Source: Anaerolineae bacterium (lineage in GTDB: Bacteria; Chloroflexota; Anaerolineae; 4572-78; J111). From it: a stretch of DNA of 23,815 nt. Location of the stretch: positions 1 to 23,815 of the forward strand of contig JAGRBY010000036.1 in assembly GCA_020433835.1 (NCBI GenBank), given 5' to 3'. The notes under the pieces were generated by a model that ran no database searches, was not told the DNA's origin, and was given only the letters and a program-made list of their open reading frames with translations. Below, in pieces: positions 7,350 through 14,351 of this stretch. The position numbers and the translations under genes were made by a program. Position 1 is the stretch's first letter; every line of letters starts with the position of its first letter.

Positions 7350-7373
7350 TTGTACCATGCTTATTCGGTACAA
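7350..7373. promoter_or_regulatory. Inverted repeat upstream of P450, candidate operator
   Basis: TTGTACC (7350-7356) and its exact complement GGTACAA (7367-7373) are separated by 10 bases, so the half-sites lie on one face of the helix. The right arm overlaps TACAAT, a plausible -10 hexamer, and the repeat ends 18 bases before the P450 ATG. No regulator gene adjoins it. Confidence 0.5.
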
Positions 7374-7391
7374 TAATTTTAGGAGTAAAAA

Positions 7392-8765
7392 ATGACAATA
7401 CAATTACAAGCACCCCCATCTCTCCCATCTAAAGGCTTGGTCGGACACCTCCTCCAACTGACTTATGAGCCGTTCCCCTTATTCCAACGTGCCGCAGAAG
7501 TTGACAATGTTGTTACGCTGCGTGCCCTTAATCGAAAAATTTATTTTATTTCACATCCCGATGCCATTAAACACGTGCTCGTTACCAATCAAAAAAATTA
7601 CCAAAAAGGCCGCGCTTTACAAGCAACCCAGCAGGTGGTGGGGCAAGGCTTGCTAACCAGCGAGGGCGATTTTCACCGCATGCACCGACACCTGATGCAG
7701 CCTGCCTTTCATCGCCACCAGATAGCCGAATACGCCGAGACAATGGCGCACTTTACTGAGTCACACCTTTGTGGCTGGAGCAGCGGTCAACAGTTGGACT
7801 TGCATCACGAAATGATGGACCTGACGATGAAAATTGCAGCAGAAACATTGTTTGGCGCGGATATTACCGCCCAGAGTAAAGGGCTAAATCAGGCGCTTAA
7901 CAATCTGATGGAAGATTTTAGCTTTTTCGATGCCACGCCACTGGGTCGCGTTTTGAAAAAACTACCCACGCTGCGCAATTTGCGCCGGAAACATTGGCTT
8001 AAGTGCCTGGACACCGCTATCTACGATTTCATCCAAAAGGGGCAAACTGAGGAACGCAACAATCTGCTGTCGATGTTGCTGGCCGCAGATGAGGGGGCCG
8101 GCCTGACCTTAGAGCAAATTCGCGACGAAGTGATGACCTTATTCATTGCCGGACACGAAACCACGGCTAATGCTATTGTATGGACATTTTACCTACTAGC
8201 GAAGCATCCGGAGGTTGAAGCTAAACTTTGGGACGAGCTTGGACAAATTTTGGATGGACGCCTGCCCACCGTCGAAGATATACGCCAGCTCAAATATACC
8301 CGTATGGTGCTCTCGGAGGCAATGCGGTTGTATCCACCGGCCTGGGCCGTGGGGCGTAACGCCATCGAGAATGATGAGGTTGGCGGATTTTCTATCCCGG
8401 CCGGATCGACGGTGGTGATTAGTCAGTGGGTTATGCATCGACATCCCACTTACTGGCCCGATCCGCTGACCTTTAAGCCAGAACGGTTCGATCCCGAAAC
8501 TGCACCTCGACGACCGCGTTACGCCTATTTTCCGTTTGGCGGCGGTGGTAGAGCCTGCATTGGCGAGTCATTTGCCTGGATGGAGGGTATTTTGCTGGTC
8601 GCTATATTGGCTCAACGCTTTAAATTTGAATTAACCTCCAACGAGCCGGTTTTACCGCAGCCGGGGATCACGCTGCGTCCTAAAAATGGCCTACCCGTCA
8701 TTATTCGAGAGCGACAGCCGATGGTGGTACAAAGTCAACTCTCATTTGGCATATCGAACCAGTAA
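7392..8765 (+). CDS. Cytochrome P450 monooxygenase
   Basis: 457 residues, full length for a soluble P450. The I-helix oxygen-activation motif is AGHETT (253-258), the K-helix ExxR is E309-R312 (EAMR), PERF lies at 363-366, and the heme loop FGGGGRACIG (382-391) places the thiolate ligand at Cys389. The helix-K context MRLYPPAW and loop sequence resemble the CYP102/CYP4/CYP110-like group that hydroxylates fatty acids or terpenoids, but the substrate cannot be told from sequence. No reductase or ferredoxin domain is fused, and none is encoded nearby, so electrons must come from partners elsewhere. AGGAG lies 6 bases before the ATG. The 3' end overlaps the convergent glycosylase gene by 31 bases. 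Confidence 0.95.
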   Translation: MTIQLQAPPSLPSKGLVGHLLQLTYEPFPLFQRAAEVDNVVTLRALNRKIYFISHPDAIKHVLVTNQKNYQKGRALQATQQVVGQGLLTSEGDFHRMHRHLMQPAFHRHQIAEYAETMAHFTESHLCGWSSGQQLDLHHEMMDLTMKIAAETLFGADITAQSKGLNQALNNLMEDFSFFDATPLGRVLKKLPTLRNLRRKHWLKCLDTAIYDFIQKGQTEERNNLLSMLLAADEGAGLTLEQIRDEVMTLFIAGHETTANAIVWTFYLLAKHPEVEAKLWDELGQILDGRLPTVEDIRQLKYTRMVLSEAMRLYPPAWAVGRNAIENDEVGGFSIPAGSTVVISQWVMHRHPTYWPDPLTFKPERFDPETAPRRPRYAYFPFGGGGRACIGESFAWMEGILLVAILAQRFKFELTSNEPVLPQPGITLRPKNGLPVIIRERQPMVVQSQLSFGISNQ

Positions 8766-9628
8766 GCCAGATATTGCCAGCGCCCCCACGGGGCGTAGAT
8801 GTTTTGAATTTGCGCAGGCGTAACGCGTTCGCCGCCGAAATATTTCTTCGAGACAAAGGAGCGCATTTCGCTGTCGATGGCGAGATATTCATAGCGCCCA
8901 AGGAGCATAAGAATGGTCGCCGCCGCATAGGGGCCGACGCCTTTCAGACGGCGTAGATTGTCCAACACCTCTTTGGTGGGGCAGCTTGGGTCTTCAAAGG
9001 CGGCTAAATTCAGTCGGCCTTCCGCAACGACGTTTGCCAGTTCCCAAACATAGGGGCTGCGGTAGCCCAAACCCGTATGCTCTTTTAGAAAATCCGGCGT
9101 TGTGGCTGCAATATCTGCAGGACCGGGAAAGGCGAGACTGTCGCCGGAACCAGGGAAGGGACGCCCCAAGGTCGTAACCAGTCGATCAACCATGCGAATA
9201 GTGCCTGACCAATTAATATTGGTCGTGCAGAGGGTGTAGACAATATCCTCAAATAGCGTAGCGCAGCGCAGTAATCGTCCGCCGCCGGGTTCGAGTCTCA
9301 ACTGCCAGCCATCGAGCTGATCATAAAAGGTGTGAAACTCGCTGAGATCTTCATCGAGGCGGAGCATACGACGTACGGCCTGTCGAATCTCCGTTTCTTC
9401 GGCAGGGGTAAGCGACTGCCCAGCTTCGACATCGATCTGGACTGCGGTAGGTCGCTCGGTCATGTTCAACCAGACAATTTGACCGCTACTAAGCTGTTGG
9501 AGGCGGGATAGTTGGGCCGTTTCGTCGTGCCAGGCAAAGGGGCGCAGCATGACCCAACCGTGAGCCTTAGCTGTTGAACGAAAGTGAAAAGGAGACGGTG
9601 TTTTTTCCTGAAGCGATATGTTAATCAT
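8735..9628 (-). CDS. HhH-GPD superfamily DNA glycosylase
   Basis: 297 residues from the ATG at 9628, which overlaps the VOC gene stop by 8 bases; upstream in-frame codons would extend deep into that gene. The helix-hairpin-helix is LKGVGPYAA (228-236), followed by the catalytic aspartate in LAIDSEMR (Asp252). The position of the lyase lysine of OGG1-type enzymes is Tyr234, so a monofunctional base-excision glycosylase of the AlkA/3-methyladenine type is more likely than a bifunctional one. There is no C-terminal Cys cluster for an iron-sulfur cluster. The N-terminal 100 residues resemble the AlkA/OGG1 N-terminal domain. It removes damaged bases from DNA in the first step of base excision repair; the exact lesion is unknown. 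Its end overlaps the convergent P450 gene by 31 bases. Confidence 0.87.
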   Translation of the reverse strand: MINISLQEKTPSPFHFRSTAKAHGWVMLRPFAWHDETAQLSRLQQLSSGQIVWLNMTERPTAVQIDVEAGQSLTPAEETEIRQAVRRMLRLDEDLSEFHTFYDQLDGWQLRLEPGGGRLLRCATLFEDIVYTLCTTNINWSGTIRMVDRLVTTLGRPFPGSGDSLAFPGPADIAATTPDFLKEHTGLGYRSPYVWELANVVAEGRLNLAAFEDPSCPTKEVLDNLRRLKGVGPYAAATILMLLGRYEYLAIDSEMRSFVSKKYFGGERVTPAQIQNIYAPWGRWQYLAYWFDMPNES

Positions 9629-9989
9629 CTCGACCAACCAGATGAATAATATTGGCCGGGTTACAAATCCAAAAGCCGCTAAAGTTATCCGGCAGCAGTT
9701 CGATCTCATCGCGCCGGGTGACGCCATAGCTGTCCATATAAGCTGCCGCCGAATTTACATCATCGGTTTTAAGTTCAAGCCAAATTTCAGCTTGACTGAT
9801 ATGATTAACCTTATCGATCCAAAGTTGGTTAGCGCCAAATTCAAATACGGCGCTGTGATGGGTCTCTTCCAGGAGAGGCAGTCTTAAAACTTCTTTATAA
9901 AAGTCTACCGTCTCTGCAAAAAGATAGGGGGGAACTTTCATGGCAATGTTGGAGCCGCCTTCAAAGAAAGGTTTATTTTTTAACGTCAT
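9621..9989 (-). CDS. VOC (glyoxalase/bleomycin-resistance/dioxygenase fold) protein
   Basis: 122 residues showing the beta-alpha-beta-beta-beta pattern of the vicinal oxygen chelate fold: LFAETVDFYKEVLRLPLLEE (about 23-42), AVFEFGANQLWIDKV, then a second module ending FWICNPANIIHLVGRDD. Some family metal ligands are not obvious (a His near the N-terminus is absent), so catalytic activity is not certain; members include lyases, dioxygenases and drug-binding proteins. AGGAGAG precedes the ATG. Its last 8 bases overlap the start of the DNA glycosylase gene (ATGATTAA), suggesting translational coupling. Confidence 0.8.
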   Translation of the reverse strand: MTLKNKPFFEGGSNIAMKVPPYLFAETVDFYKEVLRLPLLEETHHSAVFEFGANQLWIDKVNHISQAEIWLELKTDDVNSAAAYMDSYGVTRRDEIELLPDNFSGFWICNPANIIHLVGRDD

Positions 9990-10042
9990 TTTTCTCTCCT
10001 AAGCGCTTCTGCTGTGAAACTTCTGCCTAAGAGGATTTTAGA

Positions 10043-10060
10043 ACATACGTTTGGGTATGT
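10043..10060. promoter_or_regulatory. Short inverted repeat upstream of the VOC gene
   Basis: ACATAC (10043-10048) and GTATGT (10055-10060) are separated by 6 bases, 54 bases before the VOC start. It could be an operator or chance; there is no U-run to make a terminator. Confidence 0.3.
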
Positions 10061-10124
10061 CAAAAATAGTTAATGATTCGTATTGGGATGGGAATGACCA
10101 ATGTCTACGGCGACGAATATCGGA

Positions 10125-11300
10125 CTACGCCTCCTTAACATCGGATGGTAATTGAGCGTGATGAGGGGCGGATATCGGTATGGTTCGCGACCACTCCTCC
10201 ATGGCGATAATTATCAGGAGTCCGATCAAAGCGATAGTCAGTGACAGCAGAGGAGCAATGCCGCTCATCGCCACAATCAGAACAGCGGTCACTATGGTAA
10301 AAATCAAACGTGATAAGAGTAAGCGTCCTGCTGCTCGCCAAAAAGCTACAACCATTCCGCCCACAAAGAGGATCAACCCCAGCGCCAGGGCGGCCCGCCC
10401 CTCAAACTCAAGAGGCTCACTTGGGTGAGCGACTATTTCTTCAATCGCCACCGCGTAGGCGATAATGCCACACAACATAGGAAAGTGAAAGAGGCTGTAG
10501 ACATCGCGAGCTAACCGCGACTGCTCGGCACCGTGAAGCGCCTCAAGGACATGGTCAATTTGGTGCTTGGTGCAGGGGAAATAACTCCACCATAGAGCGC
10601 ACGTAATTGTCACCGCCAGAATTGAAATGATGACGAGGTTGCTTGTCCAGGCCGCGTGCGTCATACCGCTGGCTGCTATAATTAAGCTTTCGCCCAGGGC
10701 GATGATGACAAACAAGCCGTGCCGTTCTCCGAAATGCTCGTGATGCAAATTCCAGCCTTCGGCCTCTCCGCCGACAACCGCAGCGAGAACATCGAGTAGA
10801 ATGGCTACCCCCCACATCCAATATTGTATCGAGCCACCAATAAAGCCCCCGATTAAAACGGCTGCAAGCCCACCAATCGACACCAGACCGAACCTTTGAA
10901 CAGCCGCCCGCTGCGAGGGATCCGCCGAAGCGACCCATATATAAAGCCCAAGGCCGATGATCCGCACCAGTACGTAGGGTAAGGCAAACCACAATCCCCC
11001 GCCGTGAAAGGCATCCGGCAGAGCCACAGCCATAAAAAAGGCGACGCCGGTAGCGACCAACGTACTCAATTCTACCAGGGAATGGGTTGTATCCGCCGCA
11101 TTGAGCGCCCACGTAAATTGAGTCCAGGCCCACCATACCAGCCAAAATACCAAAATCGCTTGACCGATGGTAATCCAGGTTATCCCTTCGTGCAGCAGCC
11201 CTACAATCTGCGTTACCGAAAAAACAAAGACAAGATCAAAAAACAGTTCAACAAACGTGGCGCTTTGATCTTCGGGCGAGACAATACTCTGAGCTTTCAT
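10125..11300 (-). CDS. ltrA: LtrA (low temperature requirement A) family membrane protein
   Basis: 391 residues, nearly all hydrophobic segments, consistent with about ten to twelve membrane spans. The family signature is FVELFFDLVFVFSVTQ (16-31), followed by WWAWTQFTWALNAADT and, in the second half, NLHHEHFGERHGLFVIIALGES, matching PF06772. The family was named from a Listeria mutant with poor growth at low temperature; its molecular activity is not established. Only a G-run about 9 bases from the ATG can serve as ribosome-binding site. It is a lone gene on the minus strand, divergent from the MarR gene. Confidence 0.92.
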   Translation of the reverse strand: MKAQSIVSPEDQSATFVELFFDLVFVFSVTQIVGLLHEGITWITIGQAILVFWLVWWAWTQFTWALNAADTTHSLVELSTLVATGVAFFMAVALPDAFHGGGLWFALPYVLVRIIGLGLYIWVASADPSQRAAVQRFGLVSIGGLAAVLIGGFIGGSIQYWMWGVAILLDVLAAVVGGEAEGWNLHHEHFGERHGLFVIIALGESLIIAASGMTHAAWTSNLVIISILAVTITCALWWSYFPCTKHQIDHVLEALHGAEQSRLARDVYSLFHFPMLCGIIAYAVAIEEIVAHPSEPLEFEGRAALALGLILFVGGMVVAFWRAAGRLLLSRLIFTIVTAVLIVAMSGIAPLLSLTIALIGLLIIIAMEEWSRTIPISAPHHAQLPSDVKEA

Positions 11301-11492
11301 CGATGTATCCCCCCATACTATTTAGCATTGTTACAATTAGGCGACCGAGATAATATCATGCTTTTTTCTTTAAATCCAGTTTATTTAAGAACCATTTTGC
11401 ACAATCAGAGACGTTTGAACAGTTCATAAGATCAAACAATTTGCGATTCCCCCCATTTTGGGTTTTTTGACAGAATTATTTTTTAATTTCAT

Positions 11493-11520
11493 TTGACATC
11501 CTGTTTTGAAAGGCTATAAT
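11493..11520 (+). promoter_or_regulatory. Consensus sigma-70 promoter of the marR-exporter unit
   Basis: TTGACA (11493-11498) and TATAAT (11515-11520), both perfect hexamers, separated by 16 bases. Transcription would begin at about 11527, inside the following palindrome. Confidence 0.88.
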
Positions 11521-11523
11521 CCC

Positions 11524-11557
11524 TCAATAATATTTCACATATGTGAAATATTATTGA
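11524..11557. promoter_or_regulatory. 34-bp perfect palindrome, candidate MarR operator
   Basis: The half TCAATAATATTTCACAT (11524-11540) is followed directly by its exact complement (11541-11557), with no central spacer. It begins 3 bases after the -10 hexamer and covers the likely transcription start, the usual place for a MarR-type repressor site. The regulator encoded 89 bases downstream is the obvious ligand. Length and perfection make chance very unlikely. Confidence 0.88.
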
Positions 11558-11645
11558 TTTTAATTATTTTTATTAGCAATCGAGCAGCGGATGCCTTTAG
11601 GTCAATAACTGTTGCCAACCGCTGGATATAAAAGGTAGTTTCTTG

Positions 11646-12128
11646 ATGAATGAACATCCACCAGAAGAAAAAATTGAAGCAGCTCTTATTCGTCTCGATG
11701 AATTGTGGGGGCGTTTTATACGGCAAGTGTCAGCAGAAATTAAAGAATATCCGCACTCGATGCCCCTAACACAGCTTTACGTACTGCGTTTGTTGGATAG
11801 ACGCGGCCCTTTAAGCATGTCTGAATTATCGCAATGGCTGGGTATTTCGATGAGTGGCTGTACGGCCTTGGTCAATCGCCTCATGGCTGGAGGTTGGGTT
11901 GAACGGCAGCGTGATCCCAACGACCGGCGGATCGTCTTGGTTGGGGTTAGTTTGATCGGCGAGCAAAAGTTAACAGAAATTCGACAGAGTCGCGCTCGCA
12001 TTTTTGCCCGTTATCTGACCCATTTAGAGCCTGATGAAATTGAAACGCTGCTCCGTTTGAGCGAGCGTATATTCGAGTCGGTCTCTGAAGAACAGACCGA
12101 TAGGGTGGAAGTAGCCATGCCGCAATAA
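11646..12128 (+). CDS. MarR-family transcriptional regulator
   Basis: 160 residues from the ATG at 11646; a TTG directly in front of it (11643) is a possible alternative. The winged helix covers about 40-105: LTQLYVLRLLDRRGPLSMSE, recognition helix region GISMSGCTALVNRLMAGGWV, and the wing motif DPNDRR (90-95) typical of MarR. Helices at either end would form the dimer. A weak AAGG lies about 7 bases before the start. MarR proteins repress drug exporters and release on binding small phenolic or hydrophobic ligands; the exporter gene 81 bases downstream on the same strand and the palindrome at the promoter fit that model. The ligand is unknown. Confidence 0.93.
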   Translation: MNEHPPEEKIEAALIRLDELWGRFIRQVSAEIKEYPHSMPLTQLYVLRLLDRRGPLSMSELSQWLGISMSGCTALVNRLMAGGWVERQRDPNDRRIVLVGVSLIGEQKLTEIRQSRARIFARYLTHLEPDEIETLLRLSERIFESVSEEQTDRVEVAMPQ

Positions 12129-12209
12129 TAAACGTACCCATTGAGATAACTGTCTTTCTTATAAAGGGCGTATGTTCTGTAAAACTCAACCTTTTTGGAG
12201 TCACTATAG

Positions 12210-13901
12210 ATGTTAAATTCTGTCTCAAATCTGATAAAAAATATAGGACTTGGTTCTCGTTCGGCAACCGGACAACAAAATCATATTCAAACAACTAATC
12301 AAATAACAGGCTCACGTCGCTGGTGGGCTTTAGCCGCCGTACTCGTCACCATGTTCTTCTCCTCCCTAGACCAAACTATTATTTCCACAGCTATGCCCGT
12401 TATTATCGGCGAACTGCAAGGCTTATCGCTCTACGCCTGGACCTTTACGGCCTACATGCTTACCTCCGCCGTCACCGTACCGATTTATGGCAAATTATCT
12501 GATGTATACGGCCGCAAGCCGTTTTATATCGCCGGGTTGCTCTTTTTTATGATCGGCTCGATGCTGTGTGGCCTGGTAGTTTCGATGCCACAGCTCATTC
12601 TGGCGCGCGGTCTGCAAGGGTTGGGAGCCGGAGCCCTGTTGAGCATGCCCCGCGCCACCATCGGCGACATTTTTAACCCGCGTGAACGCGGGCGCTGGAT
12701 GGGCATTGTTGCCTCGGTGTTCGGGCTATCGAGTATCATCGGCCCGGTGATGGGCGGCTGGATTACCGATAACTGGGGTTGGCGCTGGATTTTCTACATC
12801 AACCTGCCGGTCGCTGCGTTGGCTTTGTTGACTGTGTTTTACGCGCTGCCGACGGTTAGAACCGAAGATAAAATTCAGCTTGATTGGCAGGGCACTCTTG
12901 CGCTAGTGGCTGGGTTGGTTCCGCTGCTGCTGGGCTTCACCTGGGCAGGGAATGCGTATCCCTGGGTTTCACCAGTAATTTTGAGCCTTTTTGGCGCAGG
13001 TATTGCGTTCTTGGCACTGTTCTACTGGATCGAACGTCACGCGGCTGAACCCATCATCGCGCCGGAGCTGTTCAAAAACCAAATTTTTACCTCAACCGCT
13101 CTTGTTGCTCTATTCGTCATGATGGCTTTGTTTAGCGCGGTCATGTTCCTGCCCCTGTTTGTTCAGGGTGTTTTGGGTAAATCGGCCCAACAGTCCGGCG
13201 AGATTTTGATGCCGATGATGCTCAGCTTTGTTGTCTCTAGCATCATTGGTGGTCAACTCATCTCGCGCACTGGTAAGTATAAGGTCCAAGCGGTTGTGGG
13301 AACTTTAGCGCTGACGGTTGGGGCTTTTCTGTTAACGCTGATGGGGCCAGATACATCAACCTTGAATGTTGTCTTCAATGTTATCTTATTGGGGATAGGT
13401 ATCGGCGTTGTCTTGCCGCTGCTAAACGTAGCCGTCCAAAATGCTTTTCCTTATAAAATGATGGGCATGGTGAGCGCTACCCAACAGTTTGTGCGGTCGT
13501 TGGGCGGCATTATCGTAGCCCCTGTGTTAGGGATGGTCCTGGTTACCGTCTTTTCGGCACAGTTGAGCATGTTAATGCCTGCTTCACTGCAAACAGCCAT
13601 TCAAACCCTGCCGGCGGAGCAGCAAGAACTGCTGCTTAACCCCCAAGGTCTCATCAATGCCGAAAGCCAGGCCGCCATTCAATCGAGCTTTACTCAGATG
13701 GGCGACAACGGCACGGAGCTTTACAACCAGTTTATCACCATTATCCACCAATCCCTCACTGCCGGTGCGAGCAAACTTTTCCTGGTGAGTACGGTGTTTG
13801 CCGTGCTGGCCTTCCTGTCGACCTTTGCCCTTAAAGAGCTTGATCTGAAACAGGATGAATTTTTCAAAGAAACACAAGAGCAGGTTAGTTTGTTGGAATA
13901 G
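12210..13901 (+). CDS. DHA2-family (EmrB/QacA-type) multidrug exporter, MFS
   Basis: 563 residues with about 14 membrane spans. Diagnostic motifs are LDQTIIST (53-60, DHA2 motif D1), GKLSDVYGRK (94-103, MFS motif A), LARGLQGLGAGALL (131-144, motif B with its Arg), and GLSSIIGPVMGGWI (162-175, motif C of proton antiporters). A soluble loop of about 60 residues near 450-510 precedes the last span, as in QacA-like proteins. It should export hydrophobic or cationic compounds across the cytoplasmic membrane in exchange for protons. GGAG lies 9 bases before the ATG. It follows marR by 81 bases and is closed by a strong terminator, so marR and this gene form one unit. A Ser/Gln/Asn-rich 35-residue N-terminal extension precedes the first span. 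Confidence 0.94.
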   Translation: MLNSVSNLIKNIGLGSRSATGQQNHIQTTNQITGSRRWWALAAVLVTMFFSSLDQTIISTAMPVIIGELQGLSLYAWTFTAYMLTSAVTVPIYGKLSDVYGRKPFYIAGLLFFMIGSMLCGLVVSMPQLILARGLQGLGAGALLSMPRATIGDIFNPRERGRWMGIVASVFGLSSIIGPVMGGWITDNWGWRWIFYINLPVAALALLTVFYALPTVRTEDKIQLDWQGTLALVAGLVPLLLGFTWAGNAYPWVSPVILSLFGAGIAFLALFYWIERHAAEPIIAPELFKNQIFTSTALVALFVMMALFSAVMFLPLFVQGVLGKSAQQSGEILMPMMLSFVVSSIIGGQLISRTGKYKVQAVVGTLALTVGAFLLTLMGPDTSTLNVVFNVILLGIGIGVVLPLLNVAVQNAFPYKMMGMVSATQQFVRSLGGIIVAPVLGMVLVTVFSAQLSMLMPASLQTAIQTLPAEQQELLLNPQGLINAESQAAIQSSFTQMGDNGTELYNQFITIIHQSLTAGASKLFLVSTVFAVLAFLSTFALKELDLKQDEFFKETQEQVSLLE

Positions 13902-14351
13902 TGTGCATCCCAGTCCCTTGCTCGGCAATTGACCGCGTCACAACGCAGTGCTATATAAAATCCATTCGCAACAAAAAAGGAGTCCTCTGAGAGAGAGACT
14001 CCTTTTTTACACCTATTATCAGGGCAAAATAGTCAATCAGTTCTAAAGCCATTTACACGTTTATCGATATAAAATCTGGCAGTAGGTTATTCCTTCCTTA
14101 TCCCCCATAAATACTCAACCCTTTATAAAACCCTATATTTGACCTTGACGACATTTAATATTATGCTATGCCTAACATTTAGGATTAGCAACTTATACGC
14201 AACTTATCTATGATAAGTAAGAGAGGATTTTGATTCGGTTACACTTATGTCATCAAACTGCGGGGTTTGGTGGCTCGAACTGAAGTGACATTCAGGCCTA
14301 CAGAAAACACTGCTTCTTAATACAAATCAAAGGTTGAGGGGGCATACAAAT
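13902..14351. other. Intergenic region between exporter and surface protein
   Basis: 450 bases. It holds the exporter terminator (13973-14008), a weak promoter candidate (TTGACC at 14139-14144, TATGCT at 14162-14167, 17 bases apart), and an inverted repeat ACTTATC/GATAAGT with 3-base centre at 14202-14218. The following leader to 14351 contains a CAAAC/GTTTG hairpin but nothing I recognise as a riboswitch. Confidence 0.5.
13973..14008 (+). terminator. Rho-independent terminator of marR-exporter unit
   Basis: Perfect 12-bp stem AAAAAAGGAGTC (13973-13984) with its complement at 13997-14008 ending in six T; loop of 12 bases. Being A/T-symmetric, it can act in both directions. Confidence 0.9.

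Larger units (their letters stand above)
7011..7391. other. Divergent intergenic region between DUF3179 and P450 genes
   Basis: 381 bases holding the leaders of two divergent genes. It contains a dispersed-repeat copy (7224-7245) and an inverted repeat near the P450 start (7350-7373). No convincing gene is present; I could not pick a strong promoter for the minus-strand gene. Confidence 0.6.
11301..11645. other. Divergent intergenic region between ltrA and the marR-exporter unit
   Basis: 345 AT-rich bases. The right part holds a consensus promoter and a large palindrome, listed separately, then an 89-base leader. The left part would hold the ltrA promoter; TATTAT around 11350 on the minus strand is a possible -10 but lacks a clear -35. 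Confidence 0.6.

Noticed and set aside
9629..9727. Thirty-three-residue N-terminal extension of the DNA glycosylase
   Set aside because: It runs entirely inside the VOC gene in another frame; the ATG at 9628 overlapping the VOC stop is the natural coupled start.
14202..14340. Possible riboswitch in the leader of the surface-protein gene
   Set aside because: Small hairpins exist, but I could not match any known riboswitch core.
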